This document shows positions 1 through 8,583 of a stretch of 64,000 nucleotides of DNA, piece after piece (the first letter of the stretch is position 1; each line of letters opens with the position of its first letter). A model generated the notes under the pieces. The model made no database searches and was not told the DNA's origin. It saw only the letters and a list, made by a program, of their open reading frames with translations. Source of the stretch: Pantoea sp050157905 (GTDB lineage: Bacteria; Pseudomonadota; Gammaproteobacteria; Enterobacterales; Enterobacteriaceae). The DNA lies in assembly GCF_050157905.1 (NCBI RefSeq), contig NZ_JBKIWZ010000001.1:372001-436000 (forward strand), read 5' to 3'. A program made the position numbers and the translations under genes.

Positions 1-1723
1 GCGCTATCTGGGCGCGGTCATCCTGCTGATCGTAATTGCGATCCTTCAGCTTCTGCCGCCGCATGTGGTCGGCGTGGTGGTGGATGGCGTAACGCGTGAC
101 AACATGAGCACCGGCCGCATCATGATGTGGATCGGGATCATGCTGGCGACAGCCGTGGTGGTCTATCTGCTGCGCTATGTCTGGCGCGTGCTGCTGTTCG
201 GCGCCTCCTATCAGCTGGCGGTTGAGCTGCGTGAAGATTTTTATCGCCAGCTGAGTCGTCAGCAACCCGCTTTCTATCTGCGTCACCGCACCGGCGATCT
301 GATCGCCCGCGCGACGAATGATGTGGATCGGGTGGTGTTTGCCGCCGGAGAGGGCGTTCTGACACTGGTCGACTCGCTGGTGATGGGCTGCGTCGTGCTG
401 CTGGTCATGAGCACGCAGATTAGCTGGCAGCTGACGCTGCTTGCGCTGGTGCCAATGCCGATTATGGCACTCGTGATTCATCGCTACGGCAATCAGCTGC
501 ATCACCGCTTTAAGCTGGCGCAGGCCGCTTTTTCCAGCCTTAACGATCAGACGCAGGAGAGTCTGACCAGTATCCGGATGATAAAAGCTTTCGGGCTTGA
601 GCAGCATCAGTCGCAGCAGTTCTCTGATATCGCCCGCGAAACGGGTGAAAAGAACCTGCGCGTAGCGCGGGTCGATGCCCGTTTCGACCCGACCATCTAT
701 ATCGCGATCGGTTTCTCTAACCTGCTGGCGATTGGCGGCGGCAGCTGGCTGGTCTGGCATGATCAGATGACCCTGGGTCAGCTCACCAGCTTTGTGATGT
801 ACCTGGGCCTGATGATCTGGCCGATGCTGGCGCTGGCATGGATGTTTAACATTGTCGAACGCGGCAGCGCGGCCTGGAGCCGCATCGGCGCGCTGCTGGC
901 GGAGGCGCCGGCCGTAGAAGATGGTGACAGATCACTGCCAGCTGAACCCGGCACGCTGCAGGTTGCGATTCGCGCTTTTGACTATCCGGCCAGCGCCGGT
1001 CCGGTGCTGAGCGACGTCAGCTTCCAGCTCAAACCGGGTGAGATGCTGGGGCTGTGCGGCCCGACCGGCAGTGGCAAAAGCACCCTGCTGAGCCTGATTC
1101 AGCGCCACTTTGATATTCAGCAGGGGGACATTCGCTATCACCAGATCCCGCTGCCTCAGCTGCGGCTGGACAGCTGGCGCAGCCGTCTGGCCGTCGTCAG
1201 CCAGACGCCGTTCCTCTTCTCCGACAGCGTGGCAAACAACATTGCGCTGGGGAAACCGGATGCCACCCGCGAGGAGCTCGAAAGGGCCGCCACGCTGGCC
1301 TGCGTGCATGACGATATCCTGCGTCTGCCGCAGGGCTATGAAACCGAGGTCGGGGAGCGTGGGGTGATGTTGTCGGGCGGGCAGAAGCAGCGCCTGTCGA
1401 TCGCCCGCGCACTGCTGCTGAATGCCGAAATCCTGATTCTGGATGATGCGCTTTCGGCAGTGGATGGCCGGACCGAACACGAAATCCTGCACAACCTGCG
1501 CATCTGGGGGCAGGGCCGCACGCTGATTATCAGCGCCCACCGCCTGTCTGCCCTCACGGAAGCCAGCGAGATTCTGGTGCTGCAGCAGGGCCGCGTGGCG
1601 CAGCGTGGCGACCACGACGCGCTGACCAGTCAGGCGGGATGGTATCGCGATATGTACCGTTACCAGCAGCTGGAAGCCGCGCTGGATGATGATGAAAATG
1701 AAAAAGGAGTGCCGCATGGCTAA
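1..1723 (+). CDS. mdlA: MdlA (SmdA) ABC exporter half-transporter, 5' end cut by window
   Basis: This is one half of the heterodimeric MdlAB ABC exporter of the inner membrane, a putative multidrug exporter whose substrate is not established. The open frame is already running at base 2, and comparison with E. coli MdlA suggests about 18 N-terminal residues lie outside the window. An N-terminal six-helix membrane domain (with LRYVWRVLLFGASYQ and the RTGDLIARATNDVDR coupling segment) is followed by an ATPase domain with Walker A GPTGSGKST, signature LSGGQKQR and Walker B ILILDDALSAVD. The Walker B aspartate is followed by D rather than the usual catalytic E, as in one half of many asymmetric heterodimers. 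It overlaps mdlB by 8 bases, so the two are translated as an operon. Confidence 0.95.
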   Translation, partial: RYLGAVILLIVIAILQLLPPHVVGVVVDGVTRDNMSTGRIMMWIGIMLATAVVVYLLRYVWRVLLFGASYQLAVELREDFYRQLSRQQPAFYLRHRTGDLIARATNDVDRVVFAAGEGVLTLVDSLVMGCVVLLVMSTQISWQLTLLALVPMPIMALVIHRYGNQLHHRFKLAQAAFSSLNDQTQESLTSIRMIKAFGLEQHQSQQFSDIARETGEKNLRVARVDARFDPTIYIAIGFSNLLAIGGGSWLVWHDQMTLGQLTSFVMYLGLMIWPMLALAWMFNIVERGSAAWSRIGALLAEAPAVEDGDRSLPAEPGTLQVAIRAFDYPASAGPVLSDVSFQLKPGEMLGLCGPTGSGKSTLLSLIQRHFDIQQGDIRYHQIPLPQLRLDSWRSRLAVVSQTPFLFSDSVANNIALGKPDATREELERAATLACVHDDILRLPQGYETEVGERGVMLSGGQKQRLSIARALLLNAEILILDDALSAVDGRTEHEILHNLRIWGQGRTLIISAHRLSALTEASEILVLQQGRVAQRGDHDALTSQAGWYRDMYRYQQLEAALDDDENEKGVPHG

Positions 1724-3491
1724 GTCCGCACGCGTGTGGCCGACCCTGAAGCGCCTGCTCAGCTACGGCAGCCCCTGGCGAAAGTCGCTGTCGCTGGCAG
1801 TCGGGATGCTGTGGATCGCTGCCGCAGCCGAAGTGACCGGACCGGTGCTGGTCAGCTACTTTATTGATAACCTGGTGGCAAAACATCAGATGCCCTGGGG
1901 GCTGGTCGCGGGGCTGGTGGTGGGGTTTATTCTGCTTCAGCTGCTGGCCGCCGCGCTGCATTACTGGCAGGCGCTGCTGTTTAACCGTGCCGCTATCGGC
2001 GTGGTACAGCGGCTACGCAGTGATGTGATGAACGCGGCGCTGTGTCAGCCGCTGAGCGCCTTTGATACCCAGCCGGTCGGGCAGATTATTTCGCGTGTCA
2101 CCAATGACACCGAAGTGATCCGCGATCTTTATGTCACCGTGGTCTCTACCGTACTGCGTAGTGCTGCGCTGGTCGGTGCCATGATGGTGGCGATGTTCAG
2201 CCTTGACTGGCGCATGGCGCTGGTGGCGATGATGATCTTCCCGCTGGTACTGATGGTGATGTTTATCTATCAGCGTTACAGCACACCGATTGCCCGCCGG
2301 GTCCGTAGTTATCTGGCCGACATCAACAATGGCTTTAACGAAGTTATCAGCGGCATGAGTGTGATCCAGCAGTTCCGTCAGCAGGCCAGATTTGGTGAGC
2401 GGATGGGCGAAGCGAGCCGTTCTCACTATCTGGCGCGCATGGAAACGCTGCGTCTCGATGGCTTTCTGTTGCGTCCATTACTGAGTCTCTTCTCCGCCAT
2501 GGTGCTGTGCGGACTGCTGATTCTGTTCAGCTTCTCCGTACCTGGCGTGTTTGAGGTCGGAGTACTTTACGCCTTTATTACCTATCTGGGCCGGCTGAAT
2601 GAGCCGCTTATTGAGCTGACGACGCAGCAGTCGATGCTGCAGCAGGCGGTGGTTTCCGGTGAGCGAATCTTTGAGCTGATGGATGCAGCTCAGCAGCAGT
2701 ATGGTGCCGACCCGCAGCCTCTGGCATCCGGTCGCATTACGCTGAACCAGCTGAGCTTTGCCTACCGCGAAAACCGCAACGTGCTGAGTGATATTAATCT
2801 GGAAGTTGCACCGCGGGAATTTGTAGCGCTGGTGGGACATACCGGCAGCGGTAAAAGCACCCTGGCGAATCTGCTGATGGGCTATTACCCGGTGACGCCC
2901 GGCGCCATCCGGATTGACAATCGCCCCATCGGCGACCTGAGCCACGCCGTGCTGCGTCACGGTATTGCCATGGTACAACAGGATCCGGTGGTGCTCGCCG
3001 ATACGCTGCTGGCGAACGTGCGTCTGGGGCGTAACATCAGCGAAGAGGCCGTCTGGCGTGTGCTGGAGCAGGTGCAGCTGGCTCCGCTGGCGCATGCGCT
3101 GCCTCAGGGAATTCATACCCGTCTGGGCGAGCAGGGCAACAACCTGTCGGTGGGCCAGAAGCAGTTACTGGCACTGGCCCGGGTGCTGGTCGACCTGCCA
3201 CAGATTCTGATTCTGGACGAGGCAACGGCCAATATCGACTCCGGAACGGAACAGGCCATTCAGCAGACGCTGACAACGCTGCGCCAGCACAGCACGCTGG
3301 TGGTGATTGCGCATCGTCTCTCAACGATTATCGAGGCAGATAAGATTCTGGTACTGCACCGCGGTCATGTCGTGGAGCAGGGCACCCATCAGCAACTGCT
3401 GGCGATGCAGGGCCGTTACTGGCAGATGTATCAGCTTCAGCAGGCGGGTGATGAACTGGCGTCGGGCGCGGTGGCGACTGCTGAAAGCTAA
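1716..3491 (+). CDS. mdlB: MdlB (SmdB) ABC exporter half-transporter
   Basis: The second half of the MdlAB exporter has 591 residues. The start was placed at the ATG at 1716, behind an AAGGAG about seven bases upstream, because the protein then begins with the family-typical WPTLKRLLSYGSPWR; upstream ATGs at 1686-1698 lie inside the mdlA tail. The membrane domain covers roughly residues 20-310. The ATPase domain has Walker A GHTGSGKST, a variant signature LSVGQKQL and Walker B ILILDEATA with the catalytic glutamate that MdlA lacks. This suggests one consensus and one degenerate ATP site in the dimer. Its 3' end runs into the glnK regulatory region. Confidence 0.95.
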   Translation: MAKSARVWPTLKRLLSYGSPWRKSLSLAVGMLWIAAAAEVTGPVLVSYFIDNLVAKHQMPWGLVAGLVVGFILLQLLAAALHYWQALLFNRAAIGVVQRLRSDVMNAALCQPLSAFDTQPVGQIISRVTNDTEVIRDLYVTVVSTVLRSAALVGAMMVAMFSLDWRMALVAMMIFPLVLMVMFIYQRYSTPIARRVRSYLADINNGFNEVISGMSVIQQFRQQARFGERMGEASRSHYLARMETLRLDGFLLRPLLSLFSAMVLCGLLILFSFSVPGVFEVGVLYAFITYLGRLNEPLIELTTQQSMLQQAVVSGERIFELMDAAQQQYGADPQPLASGRITLNQLSFAYRENRNVLSDINLEVAPREFVALVGHTGSGKSTLANLLMGYYPVTPGAIRIDNRPIGDLSHAVLRHGIAMVQQDPVVLADTLLANVRLGRNISEEAVWRVLEQVQLAPLAHALPQGIHTRLGEQGNNLSVGQKQLLALARVLVDLPQILILDEATANIDSGTEQAIQQTLTTLRQHSTLVVIAHRLSTIIEADKILVLHRGHVVEQGTHQQLLAMQGRYWQMYQLQQAGDELASGAVATAES

Positions 3492-3493
3492 GT

Positions 3494-3510
3494 TGCACCT
3501 TTTTTGCGCA
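3494..3510. promoter_or_regulatory. Weak NtrC (GlnG) site upstream of glnK
   Basis: TGCAC-N7-GCGCA matches the 17-bp NtrC consensus TGCAC-N7-GTGCA with one mismatch. It lies about 185 bases before the -24 element, directly after the mdlB stop codon, and would be an auxiliary enhancer site. Confidence 0.55.
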
Positions 3511-3535
3511 CTTTTATCAGAATAATCTGTATAAA

Positions 3536-3572
3536 TGCACTCCTTTGACGCCTGAAGCACCAAAGGAGTGCA
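3536..3572. promoter_or_regulatory. NtrC enhancer site in a 12-bp inverted repeat
   Basis: Positions 3556-3572 read AGCACCAAAGGAGTGCA, matching the strong NtrC site TGCACCAAAATGGTGCA at 13 of 17 positions. It is also the right arm of a perfect 12-bp inverted repeat, TGCACTCCTTTG (3536-3547) and CAAAGGAGTGCA (3561-3572). The distance to the -24 element (about 110 bases) is normal for NtrC enhancers. The repeat could also form a hairpin at the end of the mdlB transcript. Confidence 0.7.
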
Positions 3573-3679
3573 TTCTTCGATTGTGATCCCCGTCATACCG
3601 CGCGCCTGATCAGGCGGCACACCAATCCATCCCTTGCCGCGTCGCGTCTGACTCACTGATTTATGCTGGTTTTACACTC

Positions 3680-3695
3680 TGGCACAGGCTTTGCT
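3680..3695 (+). promoter_or_regulatory. Sigma-54 promoter of glnK-amtB
   Basis: TGGCACAGGCTTTGCT carries the -24 (TGGCAC) and -12 (TTGC) elements with the required five-base spacing. Together with the upstream NtrC sites it shows nitrogen-limitation control of glnK-amtB. Confidence 0.9.
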
Positions 3696-3748
3696 TATAT
3701 CCCTGCGTGTCCGTAAACGTTATCTATTTACTTGCTGGAGGGGATCCA

Positions 3749-4087
3749 ATGAAGCTGGTTACCGTCGTAATTAAGCCATTCAAGCTGGAGGATGTACGTG
3801 AAGCTTTATCCTCTATCGGCATTCAGGGGCTGACCGTCTCCGAAGTGAAAGGATTTGGTCGTCAGAAAGGCCATGCAGAGCTTTATCGCGGCGCAGAGTA
3901 CAGCGTGAACTTTCTGCCCAAGGTCAAGATTGATATCGCGATTGCCGACGACCAGTTAGACGAAGTGGTGGATGTCATCAGTAAGGCAGCGTACACCGGC
4001 AAAATTGGCGACGGTAAAATTTTCGTGGCTGAACTGCAGCGCGTTATCCGTATTCGTACCGGCGAAACCGACGAAGCCGCTCTGTAA
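3749..4087 (+). CDS. glnK: GlnK nitrogen regulatory PII protein
   Basis: This is the 112-residue PII signal protein. It senses 2-oxoglutarate/ATP/ADP and blocks the AmtB pore when nitrogen is plentiful. The start at 3749 gives MKLVTVVIKPF, the invariant PII N-terminus; it follows the strong ribosome site GGAGGGG at 3737-3743. An open frame beginning at 3707 would add 14 non-conserved residues. The T-loop carries Tyr51 in RGAEYSVNF, the GlnD uridylylation site, and the B-loop motif KIGDGKIFV is intact. It is cotranscribed with amtB (34-base gap) from the sigma-54 promoter at 3680. Confidence 0.97.
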   Translation: MKLVTVVIKPFKLEDVREALSSIGIQGLTVSEVKGFGRQKGHAELYRGAEYSVNFLPKVKIDIAIADDQLDEVVDVISKAAYTGKIGDGKIFVAELQRVIRIRTGETDEAAL

Positions 4088-4121
4088 TTACGACTCAGTA
4101 CTGTGATGGGATGAGATAAAA

Positions 4122-5408
4122 ATGAATAAAATGTTAGTGAAGTTGGGCCTCACCAGCCTGGCACTGTTACCCTCACTCGCGATGGCCGCGCCTGCCGTTG
4201 CGGACAAGGCTGATAACGCATTTATGATGATTTGCACCGCGCTGGTGCTGTTTATGTCAATTCCAGGTATTGCACTCTTTTATGGCGGCCTGATTCGCGG
4301 CAAAAACGTGCTGTCGATGCTGACTCAGGTGGCGGTCACCTTCTCGCTGGTCTGTGTGCTGTGGGTGGTCTATGGCTACTCGCTGGCCTTCAGCGAAGGC
4401 AACGCCTTTTTCGGCGGCTTTGGCTGGGCGATGCTGAAAAACATTCAGCTTACCGCCGTGATGGGCAGTTTCTATCAGTATATCCACGTAGCGTTCCAGG
4501 CGTCCTTTGCCTGTATCACCGTGGGGCTGATTGTGGGTGCCATCGCCGAGCGTATCCGCTTCTCTGCCGTGCTGATTTTTGTCGGCGTCTGGCTGACGCT
4601 CTCTTATCTGCCTATCGCACACATGGTCTGGGCGGGCGGTTTCCTGGCTCAGGATGGCGCACTGGACTTTGCTGGCGGGACCGTTGTACACATCAACGCC
4701 GCAGTGGCAGGCCTGGTGGGCGCTTACCTGGTAGGCAAACGTGCCGGTTTTGGTAAAGAAGCTTTTAAACCGCACAACCTGCCGATGGTCTTTACCGGAA
4801 CGGCCATTCTCTATGTCGGCTGGTTCGGCTTCAACGCCGGTTCCGCGTCTGCAGCGAATGAAATTGCGGCGCTGGCCTTCCTGAATACCGTTGTTGCAAC
4901 CGCAGGTGCCGTGCTGTCATGGACCTTTGGCGAGTGGGCGGTGCGCGGTAAACCTTCACTGCTGGGTGCCTGTTCAGGCTTTATTGCCGGACTGGTTGCG
5001 ATTACCCCAGCCTGTGGTTATGTCGGCGTCGGCGGCGCGTTAATCATCGGCCTGGCCGGTGGTCTGGCGGGACTGTGGGGTGTGACCACCCTGAAAAAAT
5101 GGCTGCGCGTGGACGATCCCTGCGATGTGTTCGGCGTGCATGGCGTGTGCGGTATCGTAGGTTGTATCCTGACCGGTGTGTTCGCCTCCTCTTCACTGGG
5201 CGGCGTGGGTTATGCACAAGGCGTGACCATGGGCCATCAGGTATGGGTGCAGATCTTCAGCGTGGGCATCACCATTGTCTGGTCGGGTGTTGTTGCCTTC
5301 ATCGGCTTCAAGCTGGCGGATCTGACAGTCGGCCTGCGCGTGCCGGAAGAGCATGAACGCGAAGGTCTGGATGTGAACAGCCACGGCGAGAACGCTTACA
5401 ACCAGTAA
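4122..5408 (+). CDS. amtB: AmtB ammonium channel
   Basis: This is the inner-membrane ammonium channel, 428 residues, with an N-terminal signal peptide ending near AMAAPA followed by eleven expected membrane helices. The twin pore histidines are visible in VVHINAAVAGL and FGVHGVCGIVG, and the phenylalanine gate in HVAFQASFA and GWFGFNAGSA. The cytoplasmic C-terminal tail that docks GlnK is present. It shares the glnK promoter and ends at the terminator at 5432. Confidence 0.97.
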   Translation: MNKMLVKLGLTSLALLPSLAMAAPAVADKADNAFMMICTALVLFMSIPGIALFYGGLIRGKNVLSMLTQVAVTFSLVCVLWVVYGYSLAFSEGNAFFGGFGWAMLKNIQLTAVMGSFYQYIHVAFQASFACITVGLIVGAIAERIRFSAVLIFVGVWLTLSYLPIAHMVWAGGFLAQDGALDFAGGTVVHINAAVAGLVGAYLVGKRAGFGKEAFKPHNLPMVFTGTAILYVGWFGFNAGSASAANEIAALAFLNTVVATAGAVLSWTFGEWAVRGKPSLLGACSGFIAGLVAITPACGYVGVGGALIIGLAGGLAGLWGVTTLKKWLRVDDPCDVFGVHGVCGIVGCILTGVFASSSLGGVGYAQGVTMGHQVWVQIFSVGITIVWSGVVAFIGFKLADLTVGLRVPEEHEREGLDVNSHGENAYNQ

Positions 5409-5431
5409 GCGTCGGGCAGTAAAAAGCGTCA

Positions 5432-5455
5432 GGGGCGAGCAATCGCCCCTTTTTT
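5432..5455 (+). terminator. Rho-independent terminator after amtB
   Basis: GGGGCGA (5432-5438), a GCAA tetraloop and TCGCCCC (5443-5449) are followed by TTTTTT. It sits between the convergent amtB and tesB stop codons. Confidence 0.9.
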
Positions 5456-6317
5456 ATTCGCTGCGCTGGCGCATCACGCCTTCCTGAACGGTTGATGCCA
5501 CCAGCACACCCTTCTGATTATAAAACTCACCGCGGACGAAGCCGCGCGCGCCGGACGCGGAGGTGCTGACCACGCTGTAGAGCAGCCATTCCGTGAAGTC
5601 GAACGGGCGATGAAACCACATCGAGTGGTCGATCGTCGCGACCTGCATATCCGGCTCCAGAAAACCTTTGCCGTGCGGCTGCAGCGCAACCGGCAGGAAG
5701 TTAAGATCGGAGGCATAGCCGAGCAGATACTGATGAATACGCAGGTCGTCAGGCAGCGGCCCGGTGGCCCGAATCCAGACCTGACGCTCAGGCTTATCCA
5801 CGTGTCCCCGCAGCGGGTTATGGATCTGCACCGGACGAATCTCCAGCGGGCGTTCGGCAATAAATTTTTCACGTAATTTTTCGGGCAGCAGATGAGCCAT
5901 CTTTTGCGCCATCGCCTGCTCGGTTAACAGATTTTCGGGGCCCGCGACCTGTGGCATCGGATTCTGATGTTCAAATCCCTGCTCCGGTGACTGGAAGGAG
6001 GCAGTCATATAGAAAATCGGCTGCCCGTTCTGAATGGCACTGACCCTGCGTGCGCTGAAACTTTTGCCATCGCGCAGCGTTTCAACATCGTAAATAATCG
6101 CTTTCTGACTGTCGCCAGGCCGCAAAAAGTAGCTGTGAAAAGAGTGAACAGTGCGATCTTCTGGGACGGTCTGCTTTGCAGCATACAGCGCCTGACCCAC
6201 TACCTGACCGCCAAAGACCTGGCGCAGCCCCAGATCTTCGCTCTGGCCGCGATATAAACCCTCTTCCAGTTTTTCCAGATTCAATAAATTCAGCAGATTC
6301 TGCAGTGCCTGACTCAT
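5454..6317 (-). CDS. tesB: TesB acyl-CoA thioesterase II
   Basis: This is a cytoplasmic double-hotdog thioesterase that hydrolyses medium and long-chain acyl-CoAs to free fatty acid and CoA. Length is 287 residues against 286 in E. coli. The catalytic Asp/Thr/Gln network is recognisable in YASDLNFLP, VATIDHSMWFH and STVQEGVM, and the hotdog motif QVFGGQVVGQAL is near the N-terminus. It is a single gene convergent with amtB. Confidence 0.96.
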   Translation of the reverse strand: MSQALQNLLNLLNLEKLEEGLYRGQSEDLGLRQVFGGQVVGQALYAAKQTVPEDRTVHSFHSYFLRPGDSQKAIIYDVETLRDGKSFSARRVSAIQNGQPIFYMTASFQSPEQGFEHQNPMPQVAGPENLLTEQAMAQKMAHLLPEKLREKFIAERPLEIRPVQIHNPLRGHVDKPERQVWIRATGPLPDDLRIHQYLLGYASDLNFLPVALQPHGKGFLEPDMQVATIDHSMWFHRPFDFTEWLLYSVVSTSASGARGFVRGEFYNQKGVLVASTVQEGVMRQRSE

Positions 6318-6507
6318 GGCGCATTCCTCAGTGTAGTAACCTGCTCAGTGTGAAAGATCGGACCAGTTAACGTCAATCAGACTTTCGGCTTTACCTGTGC
6401 CAGGCAAAATCTCATTTTTGTGCCAACATTAAGGACATACGGCGAGTGAAACGCTGTAAGCCGGATTCGCTGCCGATAATCATTTTGATCAAATGGAGAC
6501 GACATCA

Positions 6508-7065
6508 ATGAAACTCAGGCATGTGTTTAGTGGAGTAGTTATGGCGGTTGCTGTTGCGGGATGCGCCGATAAAAGTAAACCTGTGCCAACGCCGACGCTG
6601 GGGTCCGCCGTGGCGGGTCAGACAACGGCGATTGCGCAGCCGAACGTCAGTGGCTCAATCTATATCCGCCAGCGCATTGCGCTGCCGCCGGATGCCGTAT
6701 TAACCGTGACGCTGTCTGATGCGTCAATGGCCGATGCGCCGTCAAAAGTGCTGTCACAGCGTGTTGTGCGCACCGAGGGCAAACAGGCGCCGTTCCAGTT
6801 TGTTCTGCCGTTTAACCCGGCCGACATTCAGCCCAACGCCCGTATTCTGTTAAGTGCAGCGATCGCCATCGACGGCAAACTGGCCTTTGTCACCGAAGGT
6901 GTGAAGCCAGTGATCAATCAGGGTGGCACTAAAGCCGAGCTGCTGCTGGTTCCGGTTCCGTCTATGGCGATGCCGACTCAGCCAGGCGCTGCGACCACCG
7001 TCCCTTCGACCTCACCGACGATGGTGACGCCATCCGCTGCGGTTCCGGCACCCACCCACATTTAA
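6508..7065 (+). CDS. ybaY: YbaY-type lipoprotein (META/YbaY domain)
   Basis: A predicted outer-membrane or periplasmic lipoprotein of 185 residues. The signal peptide ends in the lipobox VAGC, so lipidated Cys is the first mature residue. The start at 6508 was chosen because GGAGA lies eight bases upstream and the peptide then starts MKLRHVF; an in-frame ATG at 6493 is less likely. The core domain (VSGSIYIRQRIALPPDAVLTV) is the YbaY family fold. The C-terminal 35 residues are Pro/Thr/Ser/Ala-rich, probably a flexible tail. Its exact role is unknown. Confidence 0.9.
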   Translation: MKLRHVFSGVVMAVAVAGCADKSKPVPTPTLGSAVAGQTTAIAQPNVSGSIYIRQRIALPPDAVLTVTLSDASMADAPSKVLSQRVVRTEGKQAPFQFVLPFNPADIQPNARILLSAAIAIDGKLAFVTEGVKPVINQGGTKAELLLVPVPSMAMPTQPGAATTVPSTSPTMVTPSAAVPAPTHI

Positions 7066-7074
7066 GCGTTTTTC

Positions 7075-7098
7075 GGGGCGACACTGTCGCCCCTTTTT
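7075..7098 (+). terminator. Rho-independent terminator after ybaY
   Basis: An 8-bp stem GGGGCGAC/GTCGCCCC with a three-base loop is followed by TTTTT. The convergent atl gene ends just beyond. Confidence 0.9.
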
Positions 7099-7102
7099 CT
7101 GT

Positions 7103-7414
7103 CTAAAATTGCCAGCGCCAGGTGGCCAGATCGAGCTGCCCGCTATCACTTATCTCAATGCCTTCTGATGCCAGCGCATCCCGCTGACGCAACAGACGAT
7201 CCCCCTGCAGTGAAAGGGTGCCGTGCCGGTTAACGACGCGATGCCAGGGCAGGGTGGTATCTGCAGGCAGGCGGCTCAGCACGCCGCCGACCTGGCGTGC
7301 CGCGCGTGGCGAACCGGCCAGCAGGGCGACATCACCATAGGTGGCAACGCGGCCATACGGAATTGCGGCCACAATCTGCCAGATGCGGTGCTGGAAAGTG
7401 TCAGGCTGATCCAT
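7103..7414 (-). CDS. atl: Alkyltransferase-like protein (ATL, YbaZ)
   Basis: This 103-residue protein is a catalytically inert relative of O6-alkylguanine-DNA alkyltransferases. The active-site PCHR of true MGMT is replaced by PWHRVV, the defining Cys-to-Trp change of ATL proteins. The DNA-binding helix-turn-helix and arginine finger are present in YGDVALLAGSPRAARQVGGVL. Such proteins bind bulky O6-alkylguanine and recruit nucleotide excision repair. The E. coli protein is about 26 residues longer at its N-terminus. Confidence 0.93.
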   Translation of the reverse strand: MDQPDTFQHRIWQIVAAIPYGRVATYGDVALLAGSPRAARQVGGVLSRLPADTTLPWHRVVNRHGTLSLQGDRLLRQRDALASEGIEISDSGQLDLATWRWQF

Positions 7415-7521
7415 CTGCTTATTTCATCAGGAAAAAGAGTCTTCATTTTAGCATGGAGAAGGGGCACTGAACGCTTTCCGGCGAGGGTTGTTCAAGAAAA
7501 CAACGGTTGTCCCGACTACGC

Positions 7522-7550
7522 TTGCAATTGCCCCCTCCTTCCCAGATAAT
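7522..7550 (+). promoter_or_regulatory. Promoter candidate for ffs
   Basis: TTGCAA (7522-7527) and GATAAT (7545-7550) are separated by 17 bases. The distance to the mature RNA start fits the short 5' leader that RNase P removes from the 4.5S precursor. A G/C-rich segment follows the -10. Confidence 0.55.
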
Positions 7551-7581
7551 GCCCCCGCTCTCGTAAAGAGGGCTTGTCAAT

Positions 7582-7694
7582 GGGGGCCCTGTTGGTTCTC
7601 CCGCAATGCTAGCTTGTGAACTCGGTCAGATCCGGAAGGAAGCAGCCGCAGCAGGTGACGCGTGTGCCGGGATGTAGCTGGCAGGGCCCCCACC
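7582..7694 (+). ncRNA. ffs: 4.5S RNA, signal recognition particle RNA
   Basis: The RNA partner of Ffh in the signal recognition particle. The ends GGGGGCCCTG and CAGGGCCCCCACC pair to close the hairpin. The Ffh-binding apical domain GGTCAGATCCGGAAGGAAGCAGCC carries the universal GGAA tetraloop and symmetric internal loop. About 113 bases, as in E. coli, and in the same position beside the atl gene. Confidence 0.96.
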
Positions 7695-7818
7695 ATTTAT
7701 CCCCTTCAGAAGCGCCCCCGAACCTCAGACAGGCAAAACCCGCCCGGGCCGATCCTTTGCCGGCAGGCAGGAATGTCTGGTACTAAACAGGGGTAAAAAT
7801 CAGTAATAAACGATTAGA

Positions 7819-8034
7819 TTAACGGACAAATTTCCATACTGAACCCGGAACCTTATCGTAGAGCTTGTTCATCGTCAGTTCTGCCAGACGATGGTCAGCC
7901 GCTGAATAGAATATGGCTAATTCATCTTCTGGTAATTCATACTTATTTTTTTCAATCACCCTTTCCAGGGTATCCAATGAGCGACAGCGCCGCAGTCGCA
8001 TCAAATAATCGGTTTTTGTCAGGGTTTTGTTCAT
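7819..8034 (-). CDS. hha: Hha haemolysin-expression modulator
   Basis: A 71-residue nucleoid-associated protein that binds the H-NS dimerisation region and strengthens silencing of horizontally acquired genes; it is also the toxin partner of TomB. The sequence TKTDYLMRLRRCRSLDTLE and SAADHRLAELTMNKLYDKVP is nearly identical to E. coli Hha. It follows tomB in the same direction with a 24-base gap, so the two form an operon. Confidence 0.97.
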   Translation of the reverse strand: MNKTLTKTDYLMRLRRCRSLDTLERVIEKNKYELPEDELAIFYSAADHRLAELTMNKLYDKVPGSVWKFVR

Positions 8035-8058
8035 AATTAAACCGTTCTCATCTCAGTA

Positions 8059-8436
8059 CTATAACGAATGGCTCGGTTGCTGGAGAAAAGCGCACTCTTC
8101 AGTGAACAGATTAAATAAGCGTTTCGCTGAACGTCGCCATCGCTGAAGATCCGGACCTGTCACACTATAGTTGCTGAATAGCATAAAAGTATCGTCAAGA
8201 TATTCATCGATTTGCGAAATCAGCGCTTCATCTTCAACGTGCTTGATTTTGTAATTCATGGTGAAAGAGGCAATATGCTCAATCAAATCATTAAGCTGCA
8301 GATTGCTTTCGGAAGTAGGGTCATTTACCCAGCCATGATGACTGTCAGTTAATGATGCCATGCTGTCGTCAAACAGACTCTCACACAGGTATTTAAGCTG
8401 CGCAATATCATGCCGTTTCGGTGAGTATTCGTCCAT
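8059..8436 (-). CDS. tomB: TomB, Hha antidote and biofilm modulator
   Basis: This 125-residue protein neutralises Hha, reportedly by oxygen-dependent oxidation of a Hha cysteine. The start at 8436 gives MDEYSPKRHDIAQLKYLCESL, the conserved N-terminus; a frame opening at 8460 would add eight unconserved residues. HGWVNDPTS and IDEYLDDTFMLFSNY are family blocks. It lies upstream of hha. Confidence 0.94.
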   Translation of the reverse strand: MDEYSPKRHDIAQLKYLCESLFDDSMASLTDSHHGWVNDPTSESNLQLNDLIEHIASFTMNYKIKHVEDEALISQIDEYLDDTFMLFSNYSVTGPDLQRWRRSAKRLFNLFTEECAFLQQPSHSL

Positions 8437-8583
8437 CTTTTTCCCCTCCATAGCTAGCACAGTTGCCGCAGGGCGGCGAGATAGGATAACGCGGCCAGGA
8501 AGCGATTATCGGGGCAGTTATTAAACGGGACATCTTAAAGATAGTGTAAAACCATTAGTTCTGCTCACCTCCATTACTAAATA

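Noticed and set aside
932..1717. 261-codon open frame on the minus strand inside mdlA
   Set aside because: Exact antisense of conserved ATPase coding sequence; no ribosome site and no family features.
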